DNA of 64,000 nucleotides from Brachionus plicatilis (GCA_010279815.1 QEOQ01000092.1:1104065-1168064); one strand, 5' to 3'. Positions 47,849 to 59,234 are shown, counted from the first letter of the stretch. Notes: generated from the sequence alone by a model not told the origin. A program made the numbers and translations.

Positions 47849-48908
47849 ATGATCATTTATTTTAGAAACTTATTATTTCGGATGTTATTCAAAATTAAAA
47901 TGCGCTAAAATACATTTTTAATTCGATTTTTAATTATTTTTCTTTATTTATAAAGTTTACTAATGAATTATTTTTTAATTATAGAATAAAAATTGCATAA
48001 ATTAATAGAACTTTGATTTTAGTTTAAACATTTAAACTAATAACTTGATAACACTTAAATTGTATTGAAACAAAAAAAATCTTTTTTTTTTCAAAAATTT
48101 ACGATGCAAAAAAAAAATTTAAGAAAAAATCCTTAAATTATTTTACAAATCTTTTATTAGGTCTCGTAGATATTCTTTTATTTTTAGTAAAAAATTTCAA
48201 AAAAAAAAATTACCTAAAAAGAGTTAAATCTAGCCTTTCTTTTATTCATTGAATTGTCAAAAGAGGAATTATAATCATGGAGAAAATTTTAAAAAAATTT
48301 TGATCTTTTGTTTTTCCTTCGAATTTTATTTAATCTAATAAATATGATTGTCCTTGGACTAACTGATTAATTAGAAACCTAAAAACTCCAAAATTTAAAA
48401 TAATTAAGTCAAAAATGTTTTAATTGTTTCTTGTTTTTGAATCTGAATAAATTTTTTCGATTATTCGATTAGTATGAAACAATACCCAAAATAAATCTTG
48501 AAATTTGGACATCTTTCCAAAAATATTTTTGAATTTTATAAAATTTATAATCTTTTTGATCAAGTTTAATTTTGGTCCCTGTTTTTTATTGATGACTTTC
48601 AAATTTTAATTGTGCTCGATCTAATGATCTAATTCATTTACATGGAAGTTTGGATTAGAGTTAAATGAAATTCACCTCAATTTATTCGGGTTTTTTATCT
48701 AATTCATTCCAAACGTTTTCTGATAATAAAAAACAGTTTCTGAGAGACTGACAGATTAATTCCAAGTTCAAATTTAAAAATTTTAAATCCATTACTACAG
48801 AGTTGTTAAAGATTTTTCGAAAAAATTTAAACCTTCAAAATTATTTTGTTAATTTTTTTTTTTTAATTAAATTTTTACAAAAAATTTAATTTAAAAAAAA
48901 AAAAAATT
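47849..48908. other. Intergenic region after COPA
   Basis: COPA 3' flank and AT-rich DNA. No gene seen. Confidence 0.4.
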
Positions 48909-48982
48909 TGCCCAACGGGAGGATCGAACTCACGACCTTCGCGTTATTAGCACGACGCTCTAACCAACTGAGCTAGCCGGGC
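48909..48982 (-). tRNA. tRNA-Ile (anticodon AAU)
   Basis: Reading the minus strand: acceptor GCCCGGC pairs with GTTGGGC (two G-U pairs). D arm GCTC-AGTTGGTTA-GAGC, anticodon stem TCGTG/CGCGA, and loop CTAATAA give anticodon AAT. Variable AGGTC, then the T arm GTGAG-TTCGATC-CTCCC with one T-C mismatch. Box A and box B (GTTCGATCC) are intact and a run of T follows at the 3' side, a Pol III terminator. No intron. The mismatch is the only mark against full function. Confidence 0.92.
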
Positions 48983-49291
48983 CTTACTCTAGTCATAAGG
49001 TTATTAGCATAAACTGGATAAAAATAATTTGATTAACTAAAAGTCCTTTAATATTTAAGTTCATTTTTATTTTTTTACATTTGAGCTTTATTTGGGTTCT
49101 AATTTTAAGAGGCGAAAACATGAACAATTAAAGAAAAAATAAAAAATTGCTTATTTTATCCTATTTTTTTAATTGGAACAAATATTTTCTAAATTTAAGA
49201 CATCTAAAAATAAAATTTTAAAATTGGTCTAAAATAAAAAGTGAATCCAAAAAATTAGTTTAAAATACAAATAGAAAGTTTTTTGTCAAGA

Positions 49292-49462
49292 ATGGATTGG
49301 GAGGGCCTATTGATCGGTGTCAGTATCTTAATTTTCATAGTTGGCATCATTGTATCTGCATCTTACATCAATGAAACCACGCCAAACTTATTCACAGGAA
49401 TTTTATGCGTTTTGGGACCTGTTTTGACAGGTCTTGGAATATTTTACGAACTCAAGGACTAG
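49292..49462 (+). CDS. 56-aa two-pass membrane protein
   Basis: An intronless small gene: MDWEGLLIGVSILIFIVGII, VSASYINETTPNLF, TGILCVLGPVLTGLGIFYEL, KD. Two hydrophobic segments (about 6-24 and 35-53) are joined by a short polar loop with one N-glycosylation-type site (Asn-Glu-Thr). An acceptor-like TTTTTTGTCAAG ends 1 nt before the ATG. AATAAA near 49608 could be its poly(A) signal, and COA6 starts 182 nt after its stop on the same strand. I do not recognise the family. The clean frame, start context and composition support a real microprotein gene. Confidence 0.6.
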   Translation: MDWEGLLIGVSILIFIVGIIVSASYINETTPNLFTGILCVLGPVLTGLGIFYELKD

Positions 49463-49644
49463 CATTTGACTAAAAGGGTGTGGTGCCGAAAGTTTCTTTA
49501 CAAAAAAACACTAGGCAAAACACAGTTATGTACACATCAAAAGCTAAATTTAAAATTTTATAATTTGAAATTTTTCATTATTTGAGTTTTTTCTTATATT
49601 TTTTGTAAAATAAACTTTGATTATTAAAAAATAAATTGCCTAAA

Positions 49645-50044
49645 ATGAGCGTTGACATAACCAGTAAAGAGGGACGCGAAAAATGCTGGCAAACAAGAGA
49701 TGTCTACTGGAAGTGTTTAGACATGAATGCTGAGGACCAAAAAAAATGCCAAAATGAAAGGCAGTTGTTTGAAAGAGACTGTTCAAAAACTTGGGTAAAT
49801 TAAAAATCCTTTAATTCTAATCTATCAATTTAAATAAAATTTTTTAAATTTTTTTTTCTTGAATTTTTTTTAATCTACATAGTCACACATAAGCAAATAA
49901 ATAAATTATTATTTTTTTACTTTTTTTTTTTTCAAGATCAAACACTTTGACCGAAGACGAGAATACTTAAAATTCAAGAATGTCATTGACTCGGGTGACA
50001 AAGATGTAATAGACGATTTTCTCAAAAACAAATACCACAAATGA
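49645..50044 (+). CDS. COA6: Cytochrome c oxidase assembly factor 6 homologue (2 exons)
   Basis: Mitochondrial intermembrane-space protein that helps deliver copper to COX2 of complex IV. Exons 49645-49794 and 49937-50044, 85 aa. A twin CX9C-CX10C motif is visible: Cys14-x9-Cys24 (CWQTRDVYWKC) and Cys35-x10-Cys46, forming a coiled-coil-helix-coiled-coil-helix fold held by two disulfides. It is followed by TWIKHFDRRREYLKFKNVI, which matches the COA6 end block (QWIKYFDKRRDYLKFK in human). The CX9C-CX10C spacing separates COA6 from COX6B (CX9C-CX10C too, but with a different end block). No targeting presequence, as expected for a MIA40 substrate. Confidence 0.92.
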
Positions 50045-50243
50045 AACTACCAATTGTGTCAATAAAAAAAAAAACTCTAAAAAAAATTATTATTAAACTT
50101 GTCAAATTTTAATAAAAATATTTTTAAATCGGTCTTGATAATTTGATTTAATTAAGCAATTACATTAGACACTCAATTAGATTGGAATTAAAACTGTCGA
50201 TTGACAATAGATAGCTTACTTTACCATGATGACACATCAAATT

Positions 50244-50253
50244 GGATTAATCC
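50244..50253. promoter_or_regulatory. Palindromic TAATCC site (K50 homeodomain type)
   Basis: GGATTAATCC, two overlapping TAATCC words, about 460 nt upstream of the T-box ATG. Otx/Goosecoid-type K50 homeodomains bind such sites. Being a 10-nt word in AT-rich DNA, it is only suggestive. Confidence 0.25.
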
Positions 50254-50618
50254 AAAACTTATCATGTCTAATGTCAAATATTCACAGTGATATAAGAGAA
50301 TAACATTTGGCCAAAATTTAATAAACAAATTTTATATTTTTATATAAAAAAAAAAAGCTAAAGCGTTAAGATAAAAAAACTTGCCGTGTCGAAATCAACA
50401 CCTTAGGCCAAGTGTTTATAGAATATGCCACCCAAAAACAGTTTTTTAGGCTTTAGCAAATCTTGAAATAAAATAATCACTACGAAAAAAACGCTAGGTA
50501 AAAATCCGAGATCAAACGTTAATCTATAATTTAATTATCTAATTACAGAGATAATCATGTTCTAGAGATCTTTGTTTGTAAAACATCACGCTTGATCATT
50601 CGGCCAATTTTTACCTTG

Positions 50619-50626
50619 TATAAAAA
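50619..50626 (+). promoter_or_regulatory. Possible TATA box of T-box gene
   Basis: TATAAAAA 86 nt before the ATG, with CCAATTTTT 16 nt upstream of it. Such words are common in this AT-rich DNA. Confidence 0.3.
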
Positions 50627-50711
50627 CTGAAATTTAGTTTAGTTATTTTTAAAAAATAAATTAACAATTTTAAATATTTTAAGATCAAAAAAATCTTCTA
50701 ATTGTTGGAAA

Positions 50712-52201
50712 ATGTTCGCTCCATACTCTTATCCGGTGTCAAGCTTGTACTATCCAAGCTATCCGGTCGAAACATCTTTCACTGCCAATGCCAGCTCCAG
50801 TACCAGTGGCATATCTAGCTTTAATTCAAGCAGCCCAAATGACAACTATTTGACAAACTACTACAACTTATCTAATTCCAGTGATGAAAATGCCTCAATA
50901 ACTCCCACCACATCTCTTTTTCTGCCTGTCAAATCCGAATCTTTTCAGTACAATTTGGCTGAGCCTCGGTCAAGCAGTGTGTGCAGTGATCTAGGCTCTG
51001 ACAATGACTCATCAACTCAGGCCACTAGTACCCCAACCTATCAGCGCTATCTGCCAACCAATTACTCTTACTACCAAAACCACTATGGCTACAATTATTA
51101 CCAAAATGACCAATTTTATCCTTCTAACTTGGCTTATCCACAAACTGACAATTACAGCTACGATACCCAGTCGGTCAATCAGGCAAATTTGGTGGCCAAT
51201 ACCAAAGAAACTTTGAATGTTTTGAAAGAACAAAGTCCAAATGTTAATTCTAGTGTAGAAAATAAAAATTTAAAAAAGTGCGAGGAAAAAAAAGAGAAAA
51301 TCTCCAAGCTTGGCAAAGACCTAGATGGTCAAACAATTAATTGTAATGATATAAATTTTAAATATCCAAGCAGTGCCATTTCAAATCCAAATGTGAAAGT
51401 AACTCTACAAGATATCGGCCTATGGACACAATTCAAAAACATTGGAACTGAAATGATAATTACCAAGACTGGAAGACGCATGTTTCCTTCTATCAGAGTA
51501 AAAGTGTCTGGTCTAAATCCAACATCAAAGTACATTATGTTTATTGATGTGGTGCCTTTCGATGACAATCGCTATAGATACCAAAATGCTGAATGGACTG
51601 TGACTGGAAAATCGGAGCCTCATTTTGCTGGTCTGGCTTATTTGCATCCCGATTCTCCCATGAGCGGCTCAAATTGGATGAAAGAAACAATTTCTTTCCA
51701 TAAACTGAAATTAACAAACAATCAGTGTGACAAAAATGGACTGGTAAATTTTTATTTTCTAGTTTTTTAACTTTTTTAATAATTGTTTTTTTTTAAAGAT
51801 AATTTTAAATTCAATGCACAAATACATTCCTAGACTACATATAGTTGAAGAGGGAAAAGCTATAAATACTTTTATTTTTGATGAAACCATCTTCATGGCA
51901 GTGACTTCGTACCAAAACGAGGCTGTAAGTGCTAAAAATAATTATGATTAATTGAAAATAATTTAAGATTATTAATTTAAGATTACAAAATTGAAAATAA
52001 ATAATAATCCGTTTGCCAAAGGATTCAGAGAAATGGGAAGTAGAAAGTAAGCAATTCATGATAAACTCAAAAAATTTCTTTGTAATTTATTAATTTTTTT
52101 TATTCTAAAGGGATGTAAAGAAACGTAATTATGACGAAAATACAAGCGAATTCGAGCAATACAAGCGGGAAAGAATGGAATCATATGCTAGCTATCATTA
52201 G
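50712..52201 (+). CDS. T-box transcription factor (4 exons, 437 aa)
   Basis: Sequence-specific nuclear regulator. Exons 50712-51743, 51799-51924, 51982-52046 and 52111-52201. The N-terminal ~225 residues are low-complexity, rich in Ser, Tyr and Asn, with a [12 protein letters not shown] basic patch near 190-205. The T-box runs from about 228 to 405: [102 protein letters not shown] and [16 protein letters not shown]. All DNA-contact blocks are present. Only about 30 residues follow the T-box, so the long C-terminal activation/repression region usual in the family is missing. Subfamily is unclear: not canonical Brachyury, Tbx2 or Tbx20; parts recall the Tbx6/16 and Tbx4/5 groups. Confidence 0.95.
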
Positions 52202-52825
52202 AAAATTTTAAACGAACGAATTGTAAATTTTTAAAAATATTTATTAGGTTTTTTTTATTTTTTTTTCAATTATTTATTTAAAATAAAATTATATTTAGTA
52301 GATATTTTTTCATTGAATTTTAATATATTTTAAATGGCGTATTCTTGTCTAAATTTTCCACAAAAATTTAATAAGGTCTTACCGAAATGATCTAATTTTT
52401 TATGAAAAAAAATTTTTTTGTCGTCTAGAAAAAATAATTTAATTTTATAATTTTGTTCATGTGATAAAGTCAAGAAAAATGATAAATTTACAAACCAAAA
52501 AATTTTTTTCTAAATTTTTTAACTCCAAAAATTTACTTATAGTTCTGCTACGATACGATGAATTCACCATATTTTACCTTATTTAAATCTTAGAAACGGT
52601 ATTTATCGCAAAATAAAAATAATTATCGTTAATTTTCCATAATTATTGTAAAATTCAGTAAAAAAAATTCCAAATTTTGTCGAAAAAAAACAATTTTCAT
52701 GAAAAAAAAATATTTTCCGAATTTTTAATAAATGTTAAAATAAGATAAAATTAAATTTTTGTCAGTAATTAACGTAAATTTCGGTAAATTTTTGTTTAAA
52801 AAGCTGAAAATGCTTAAAATCAACA
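52202..52825. other. Gene-free stretch
   Basis: T-box 3' flank. GTTCTGCTACGATACGATGA near 52542 and TTCACCATATTTTACC share words with 41049-41095 in inverted form (GGTGAATTC, ATCGTGGCAGCACT), another faint repeat family. Confidence 0.4.
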
Positions 52826-53556
52826 TACCGTAAAACCTTGCAAACTACCCCATGGGGTTCAAACGAGAAAATGGGGGGGTTATAATTTAACAGCAATTTA
52901 TTCTGTAAAATTATTTAAAAAAAAATAAATTAGAAGCCCGGGCTTATATTGAAATTATTTATTTAAATTGATGGGGTAATACGAAAAAAAATTTAATTTT
53001 TGACTGGGCTTTTAAAGAAAATTTCGGTACTTTTGAAAAAAAATTAATAAAAAAATTAAAAAAAAATATTAAAAAAAGAGAAATTATAACTATACAATGT
53101 TTTAATATTTTACAAAAACTAAGCCATTTCTGTGTCTGAATTATCTTCATCATCTTCATCATCGTCAAAGTCATCTAAATCTAAATCGTGAATGTTAGCT
53201 TCATCCCCTGAAATAAAAGCGTTCAAATCTTGCGCATTATCATCCTCTACATCATCAATAAATTCTTGATTAATAATAAAATGCCTAAGCTGTCTATGAA
53301 ATAGGTCGATAATGTTGGATGTTATTCCTGCTTGATCAAACGAGTTTTGAATAATCATTTTGTCGAATTGCCTACCTCGTTTTTTTTAGGAAGAGGTGGT
53401 AGTTGTGGACTTTTCATGTTAGTTTTTAAGTAAATTTATTTAAGTCAAAATTTTCGAAGAGAATTAAAATATTAATAAAAAAAATAAGTAATAGCAAATA
53501 AATAAATAGCAAATTACACACTATAACCCCGGGGTAGTTTGCAAGGTTTTACGGTA
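52826..53556 (-). mobile_element. Deleted pogo/Tigger-like DNA transposon
   Basis: Inverted ends TACCGTAAAACCTTGCAAAC / GTTTGCAAGGTTTTACGGTA plus TACCCC/GGGGTA, with TA at both borders. On the minus strand a frame at 53358-53119 encodes IIQNSFDQAGITSNI, then DLFHRQLRHFIINQEF and an acidic tail (DDFDDDEDDEDNSD), which fits the C-terminal end of a pogo/CENP-B-type transposase. An upstream piece MKSPQLPPLPKKNE (from 53417) is in another frame. The catalytic DDE domain is absent, so it is non-autonomous. Confidence 0.75.
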
Positions 53557-54299
53557 TATAAGGAAAAATGGATTTTTATTATTATATTAATTTTCTTTAA
53601 ACTTCAAGATATTTATTGCTTATCTGAACTAAACTACAGCTCTTTCTGAATAAAATACAAAATGCAAACAGTTAAATAAAACAAAATTAAGATTAAAAAG
53701 AAAAGTTAAACGTAAATTTTTTTTTATGAAAAATTTTGGTAAAACAAAAACAAAAAAAATTAATTTTCAATTTTGTTTAATATTCTGTAATAAATTGTTA
53801 TTTTTTTACTTTTAAATGATTCTACCAATCCACATATTTTTCAGTAAAAATTTTAATAGCCTAACTCATTAAATTTATTTTTAATATTATTCAAATAACT
53901 TCTTTTAAATGATAAATAAAAGACTGACATTTTTCTGGTGTTAATTTCTTGTTAAACTTAAAATTAGCTTTAAAAGCTTAAGCTTACATTCAGATTTACC
54001 AAAAATCAACTTTTCGAAGCAGTACTGGATATCAAAATATTAAGAATTTTTAATTATTCTAAAAAACCAATAAATACCGAAATTTAGCTTTTCTTAAGAA
54101 ATAATTTTTTTTTTTGAAATAATTATCACTTGAAATTAACTTGAAAAAAATAGTAAATTAATGTAGAACAAAAACTGGTAAAAAATTAAATTTTTTTAAT
54201 CCTAATTTTTATTATGGTTCTATTTTTATGTATTTATAATCCACTAACTTTTATCTTAAAAAGACAGAAATGATTTAAATAGCGTTTTGAATACCTACT
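53557..54299. other. Gene-free stretch
   Basis: AT-rich DNA. CTGAACTAAACTACAGCTC near 53625 is a weak relative of the CTGAAGGAGCTTTAGCTC repeat. No gene. Confidence 0.4.
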
Positions 54300-54480
54300 G
54301 TATTTTGTACTTGGTGATTTTGTATTCGAGTGGTCAATGATTTTCAAAGGGATCTCACAAAGGTCTGTTCTTGGTCCAATATTAACTTTCTGTACATATA
54401 TGACGTTCCAGATTATGTATCAAAAAGAAGGAGGTGTATGCTGGTGACTCAAAATCCTCTTTATGAAATTTAAAGAAAGA
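54300..54480 (+). pseudogene. Decayed reverse-transcriptase fragment
   Basis: Reads KGISQRSVLGPIL (compare the LINE motif GVPQGSVLGP), then after a frameshift LYIYDVPDYVSK, which corresponds to the YINDLPDYV block that precedes the catalytic ADD motif; that motif is destroyed (MLVTQNP). A small, old LINE remnant. Confidence 0.6.
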
Positions 54481-54574
54481 GAAGTTATAGAAAAATTTGG
54501 TAAAAGGAAGATGATGGGATCCCTCTATGGAAGGCTTAAGGAAAAACATAAGTATTTAGCTCATATCAACAAAA

Positions 54575-55398
54575 GGGTTATGTCGACTTGGTGATCAAAT
54601 GTTCACAATAAAATTTGATCATAGGTTTCATGTCCAGAATGTGATCATTTTGATTATAAATATATTTATTGGACTCATTGTGACTAATCACAAAAACATT
54701 TTTCTCCTTAAGTGATTATATAATATTAAATTTATGTAAATGTGAAAAAAAAAGTTTAAAAAAAAATTGCTGCAGTGGTGATTTTACACGAGAATTTGTT
54801 CAAATTTTAGATTAATTTCCTTAATTTTACTAAATTTACGATAATTCACGTAAAATACCTTTAAATCCTAAAAGTCAAAAATCAAGAATTTACGAAAATT
54901 TTCGAAAATTATCGTAATTTTTCGATATTTTTGGTTAATTTTAGTAAAAATGAAAATTCAAAATATAATTTTTTAATTATTTTCTTACCAAATTATGCTG
55001 AATTTATGAAAAATGAAAAGGGCGTTAAATTGCACATTTCCAAGAAAAATAAATAGTTAAAATTTTTCTTGTTTTACAAAAAAATAGAACTAATTTTTTT
55101 TTAAATTCAATTTAAGTTTAGCAAAAATTATAAGTTTTACTGAACACAAAAAAAAAAAAATTTCTTTTATTCTTTGGTTAATTAATGGACGTTTTGGTCA
55201 AAAAATATGTGATCATTGTAGGAAAATTAATATCTATATTTTATATAAATTGTTAAATTAAATTTTTTGCTAAGAGTTTGGCGTGTTTATTAATTTTTCT
55301 ACTATAATTATACACATTGACCACTGATCACATTCTGGACATGACACCTATTATCACATTTTTTTGTGAACACTTGATCAGAAAGTCCACATGAGCCC
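54575..55398. mobile_element. Inverted-repeat element, ~0.8 kb
   Basis: The left end (GGGTTATGTCGACTTGGTG through CATGTCCAGAATGTGATCA, about 75 nt) pairs with 55325-55398 (TGATCACATTCTGGACATGA to AGTCCACATGAGCCC), about 80% matching. Centre AT-rich, non-coding. Superfamily not assigned. Confidence 0.65.
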
Positions 55399-58300
55399 AA
55401 CAAAGTAAGAGAACTAGTACTAACTAACTATGAAAAGAATTTAAGTGGATTTTGGAATTATCTGAAATGAAGTTCAATTTTTTAACACTTCTTTTTTACA
55501 ATTAATGAATGAAGATTCTTAAAAAAATTAATATTTTAATTTTATTAATTATTGCAATTTGAAATTTAATCGAGCTAAAAAAAAATTAAGAATTAATTAA
55601 GATATTGTCTAGATTAGGTTGACTGTGAGTTTTTAGCTCCAAAAATTTTCCATTTACTTTTTTGGCATTAACAGTCTTAAAAATCTTTAGGAAGGCTTTG
55701 AATTACACTTGAATGATCGTACTTATTTGCATTTCAGATCATTATTCTTTGCGGACCTATAAATACAAAAATTCAGCAAATAATTGAAAATAATACAATT
55801 TGATGGAAAATAATTGCACATTTGTTTGATTAAAGAAAGTAGAAAAATTGTCTAACTACTAAAAACTCTTAAAAAAAATTAAAAAGAATGAAAATTAGAA
55901 AAAAATTAATGTCCCTTTTCTATCCTGGCGGATAATGAGTACCTTAACGGGCTTGAAAAATTTCTTTACGTAAATAAACGAAAAAAATTTTTTAAAGATT
56001 TATTCTTTAAAAAAACTATATTTTAGGCTAATTTACCCAATATTACTTTTTTAGTAAATTCACAGTTGTTTAAAAGTCACAAGTCTCAATTCAAGTCAAA
56101 GACAAAGACTTTTTTTTATTATTTTCTTTTAAGTCCAGATTTTGATTTTTTTAATGACTCGGACTTTTATTTGGAACTTTTAGAGAATTTTGAATTAAAA
56201 ATTTTAAAAAGTAAATTTACGTAAAATCCTCGTTTCAAATCATTAAAATAAAATTTTCCATATGATATTTTAACAAAGTAAATTTTATACCTTTTTTTAT
56301 AAACAAATTATATTTAAAATAAATGAATAAAACAGTCATCTGATAATAAACAAGAAAATTGATTAATTTTTTTAATAACGAAAAAAAAAGTATAATTTTT
56401 TTTTTTTTAATTTTGAATAACTTTAACTTAATCAAAAAGTTGTTAATTAAATTAAAGTTAAATTTCTATAATAGAATTACTTTTTTCAATAATAAATTTA
56501 CATTATACAGCAAATATAAAAATGTTTGCAAAATTAATTATTATAAATCAAATTTTTAATTTGACATAAAAAAGAATTTAAATGTCAAAATTATTCAATG
56601 CTTTATCAAAACTGGATTTTTTTACTTAAACACAAATTAATTTAATGATATTTTTCAGTTAAAATTCAATTTTTTTTCTTTTTTTTTCATATTACTGAAT
56701 CGATTCAAAAAAAATCAGGGTGATATTTTTTTCTGATTTAAGCTTTTTGTTTTAAAAAACATAATGTTTTTTTTAGAATATTGATGCCAAGTGATTTAGT
56801 TTTTTAAGTGAAATATATAATAAGATCTTTAATCATAAATCAATAATAAAAGTTTTCTTTAGAAGCTAGACGGTCGTTTTTTTCATATTTTATTTTAAAA
56901 GAAATTTAAAAGATTAAAAAAAGAAAAAGTAAAAAAAAATTTAGTTAAACATGAAAAATATTAATATATAGACTTGTGTTGTTTGAAAAGTTTTTAAAAG
57001 AACCAGACTTGAAAAAGAGAGAAAAAGTATAATTTTTTCTGATTATTTTTCAATATGTTAAAGATCATTATTTTTCTACTAGTTTAAATTTTCAAAGTTT
57101 CTAGCATTTGTTTCTTTTTCTAAGCTCAATGATATATTGATAAAAGTTATTTATCGAATTTTAAACCTATTTTACTTCTGTACTTTAAAACATGTAAACA
57201 GTTTTTATTTAATATAATTTTTTTCATTAACAAGTAAGATCAATGTATATTTGGCTATTTCTATTTATTTAATTTATCATATAAAATATTCAATACGTTT
57301 ATTATTAGGTTAAATTTAACTTATGTTCACTTTTAAATGGTAAATAACCTTTTACCATCTGACAAAGAGTTACTCTTAAGATTTATCATAAATTAGTAAC
57401 ATAAAAAAAGAATTAAAAATTGGATTTTTTTTCTTTTCAGATTGTAGCTAGAATTTTAAACTTTAAATAAACTTTAAATGAAGAATTTTAATTTTATGGT
57501 TTAAAGTTATGTGCTTTAAAAAAGTCCTAAAGTTTTTTTTATGAGCAATTTATCATCTTGTAAATTTTATTTAAAAATAATCAGGCATAAAATAATAATT
57601 CAATCAGATAAAAATTTTTTCAGATTAGATTTCTTCGTTTTAATTTTGTGATAGAAGAAGTTTTAGTTTTTTTTTAATAAAAATAGAAATTTTTTTAACT
57701 GGAAATCAAAATTATTTCTAAAATATTTTTTTCAAATTTGTAAAAAATCCAAAAACTTAATTAGCTTACACATTAATTACAAAATGGATGAAACAACAAG
57801 TGAATTAATAAAATATTCGATTCACTCTAAAATTGAATATTTTTTTTTCAATCAAATTTTTATTTTTTAAAATTTGAAAAAAAGTTACACATTTCTTAAA
57901 TAATATTTCCATATTTGATTCTGATTTTATTCACCAATTTTAATCATTTACTAAAATCTACATCATATTTTGAAAAATAGAAGAGTTTTGCTAAAAAAAT
58001 TTCTTTAATTACTAGTTATTAAAATTATTTTCGATATTTTTTCGAAAAATTTATTTAGACTGTAAAATACCTATCTTTGAATTTTAGAAAAAAATAATTT
58101 GACGATGAGAGGTATTTAAAATGCTTCAAAATTCGTGATTTAATCTAAATTTGCTAGAAATATGAGCCGACTGGGGCCTAGTTTAAATAATAGATTATCA
58201 TAGATCAAATAGTTTAGTATATTCTTAAAGTATGATTGATTAATTATTCTTATGAAAAGGGCTATATTATTCTGAAAATTATAAAATCCTCAAGTAAATA

Positions 58301-59222
58301 TTAAGAAGCATAACCCGACTGTTGCTAAGATTAAAATCTAAAGGAATAAATAAAAAATTTGATTTTTCTTTTTGTTTTGAAAAAAAAAAGTATAATTAAT
58401 TTTTCAAGCTTTAGGTTAGTAAACCCAAAAATAATAATTACTGGGTCCATAAAGAAAAATGCCAGTGCTATTGATCCTGCACACTCGTTTTTTCAACCAG
58501 ATCTCGTTGATTAGCAACAAATAGAGGCGGTTGCCGAAATTTGAAAATACCAAATTCACTTTAAATTTAAAATTATTTATTAAATAAAAAAAAAAAGATC
58601 TGAATCTAATTTTTTAATCAATTCTTTATCTTAGTCTCAAGTGTCTTATGTTTACTTGATGGCTCAACAGATTTAGGTCAATCAGCTGTTCAGCATTACT
58701 ATCGCCTTGGGTAAATAGTGTATTTATCTTTTCTTTTTTTGTTAAAAAAACTCTTATCTAAATAGGTTTAAAATGGCTGCACTTTTCACAGTCTCCAAAC
58801 TTTTTAAAACAAATTGCCTTTATTTTTAAAAAAACAATAAAAAAGATCAAAAATCAAAAACAAAATTCCAAAATTTTTTTATCAATTAACCAGTTATAAA
58901 TTTTGCAAAGTTTTTTTTTTTTTTTTAAATCGATTTCAAAATTTTTTAAAATAAATTTTAGAACCGCGCAGTATGTTCAAGTTTTTTACTTTTTCTATGA
59001 TACAACTAAATTGCGTGAATCACATTTTTATTTCAAACAATTTGCCATAATTTTTACTCATAATTTAAAATATTTTATTATTATTATTTTCTTAATATTT
59101 ATGACTAGTAGAATTCTCAAGCTTAGAATTTACACAAAATTGTTGCTTTTCTTTTTGTTTTCCTCCAGCTAATTATTCATTTTCGTTTCAAAATTTAAGT
59201 CAGTTTGCCCAGTTTGTTTTAG
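55399..59222. other. Long intergenic AT-rich region
   Basis: No gene. 56065-56190 holds another GACTT-rich repeat (GTTGTTTAAAAGTCACAAGT start). 58440-58700 has higher G+C and words such as CAGCTG, and may contribute to the RNF11-like promoter. The final bases TTTGTTTTAG (59213-59222) form an acceptor-like site 12 nt before the RNF11 ATG. Confidence 0.4.
56065..56190 (+). repeat. GACTT-rich repeat, copy D
   Basis: CAGTTGTTTAAAAGTCACAA GTCTC start as in copy A (22161), then AAGACTTTTTTTTATTA, AAGTCCAGATTTTG and GACTCGGACTTTTATTTGG. The far end is decayed. Confidence 0.65.
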
Positions 59223-59234
59223 AGAATTGGTACA

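Larger units (their letters stand above)
50045..50711. other. Upstream region of T-box gene
   Basis: 667 nt between COA6 and the T-box start. Contains the palindrome GGATTAATCC (50244-50253), an imperfect inverted pair (ACATTAGACA at about 50163; TGTCTAATGT at about 50266), a TATAAAAA at 50619-50626 and an acceptor-like TATTTTAAG ending at 50683. Confidence 0.5.

Noticed and set aside
56235..56559. Two 66-codon Asn/Lys/Ile/Phe-rich frames on opposite strands
   Set aside because: Pure A/T low complexity; both strands open equally, the sign of chance.
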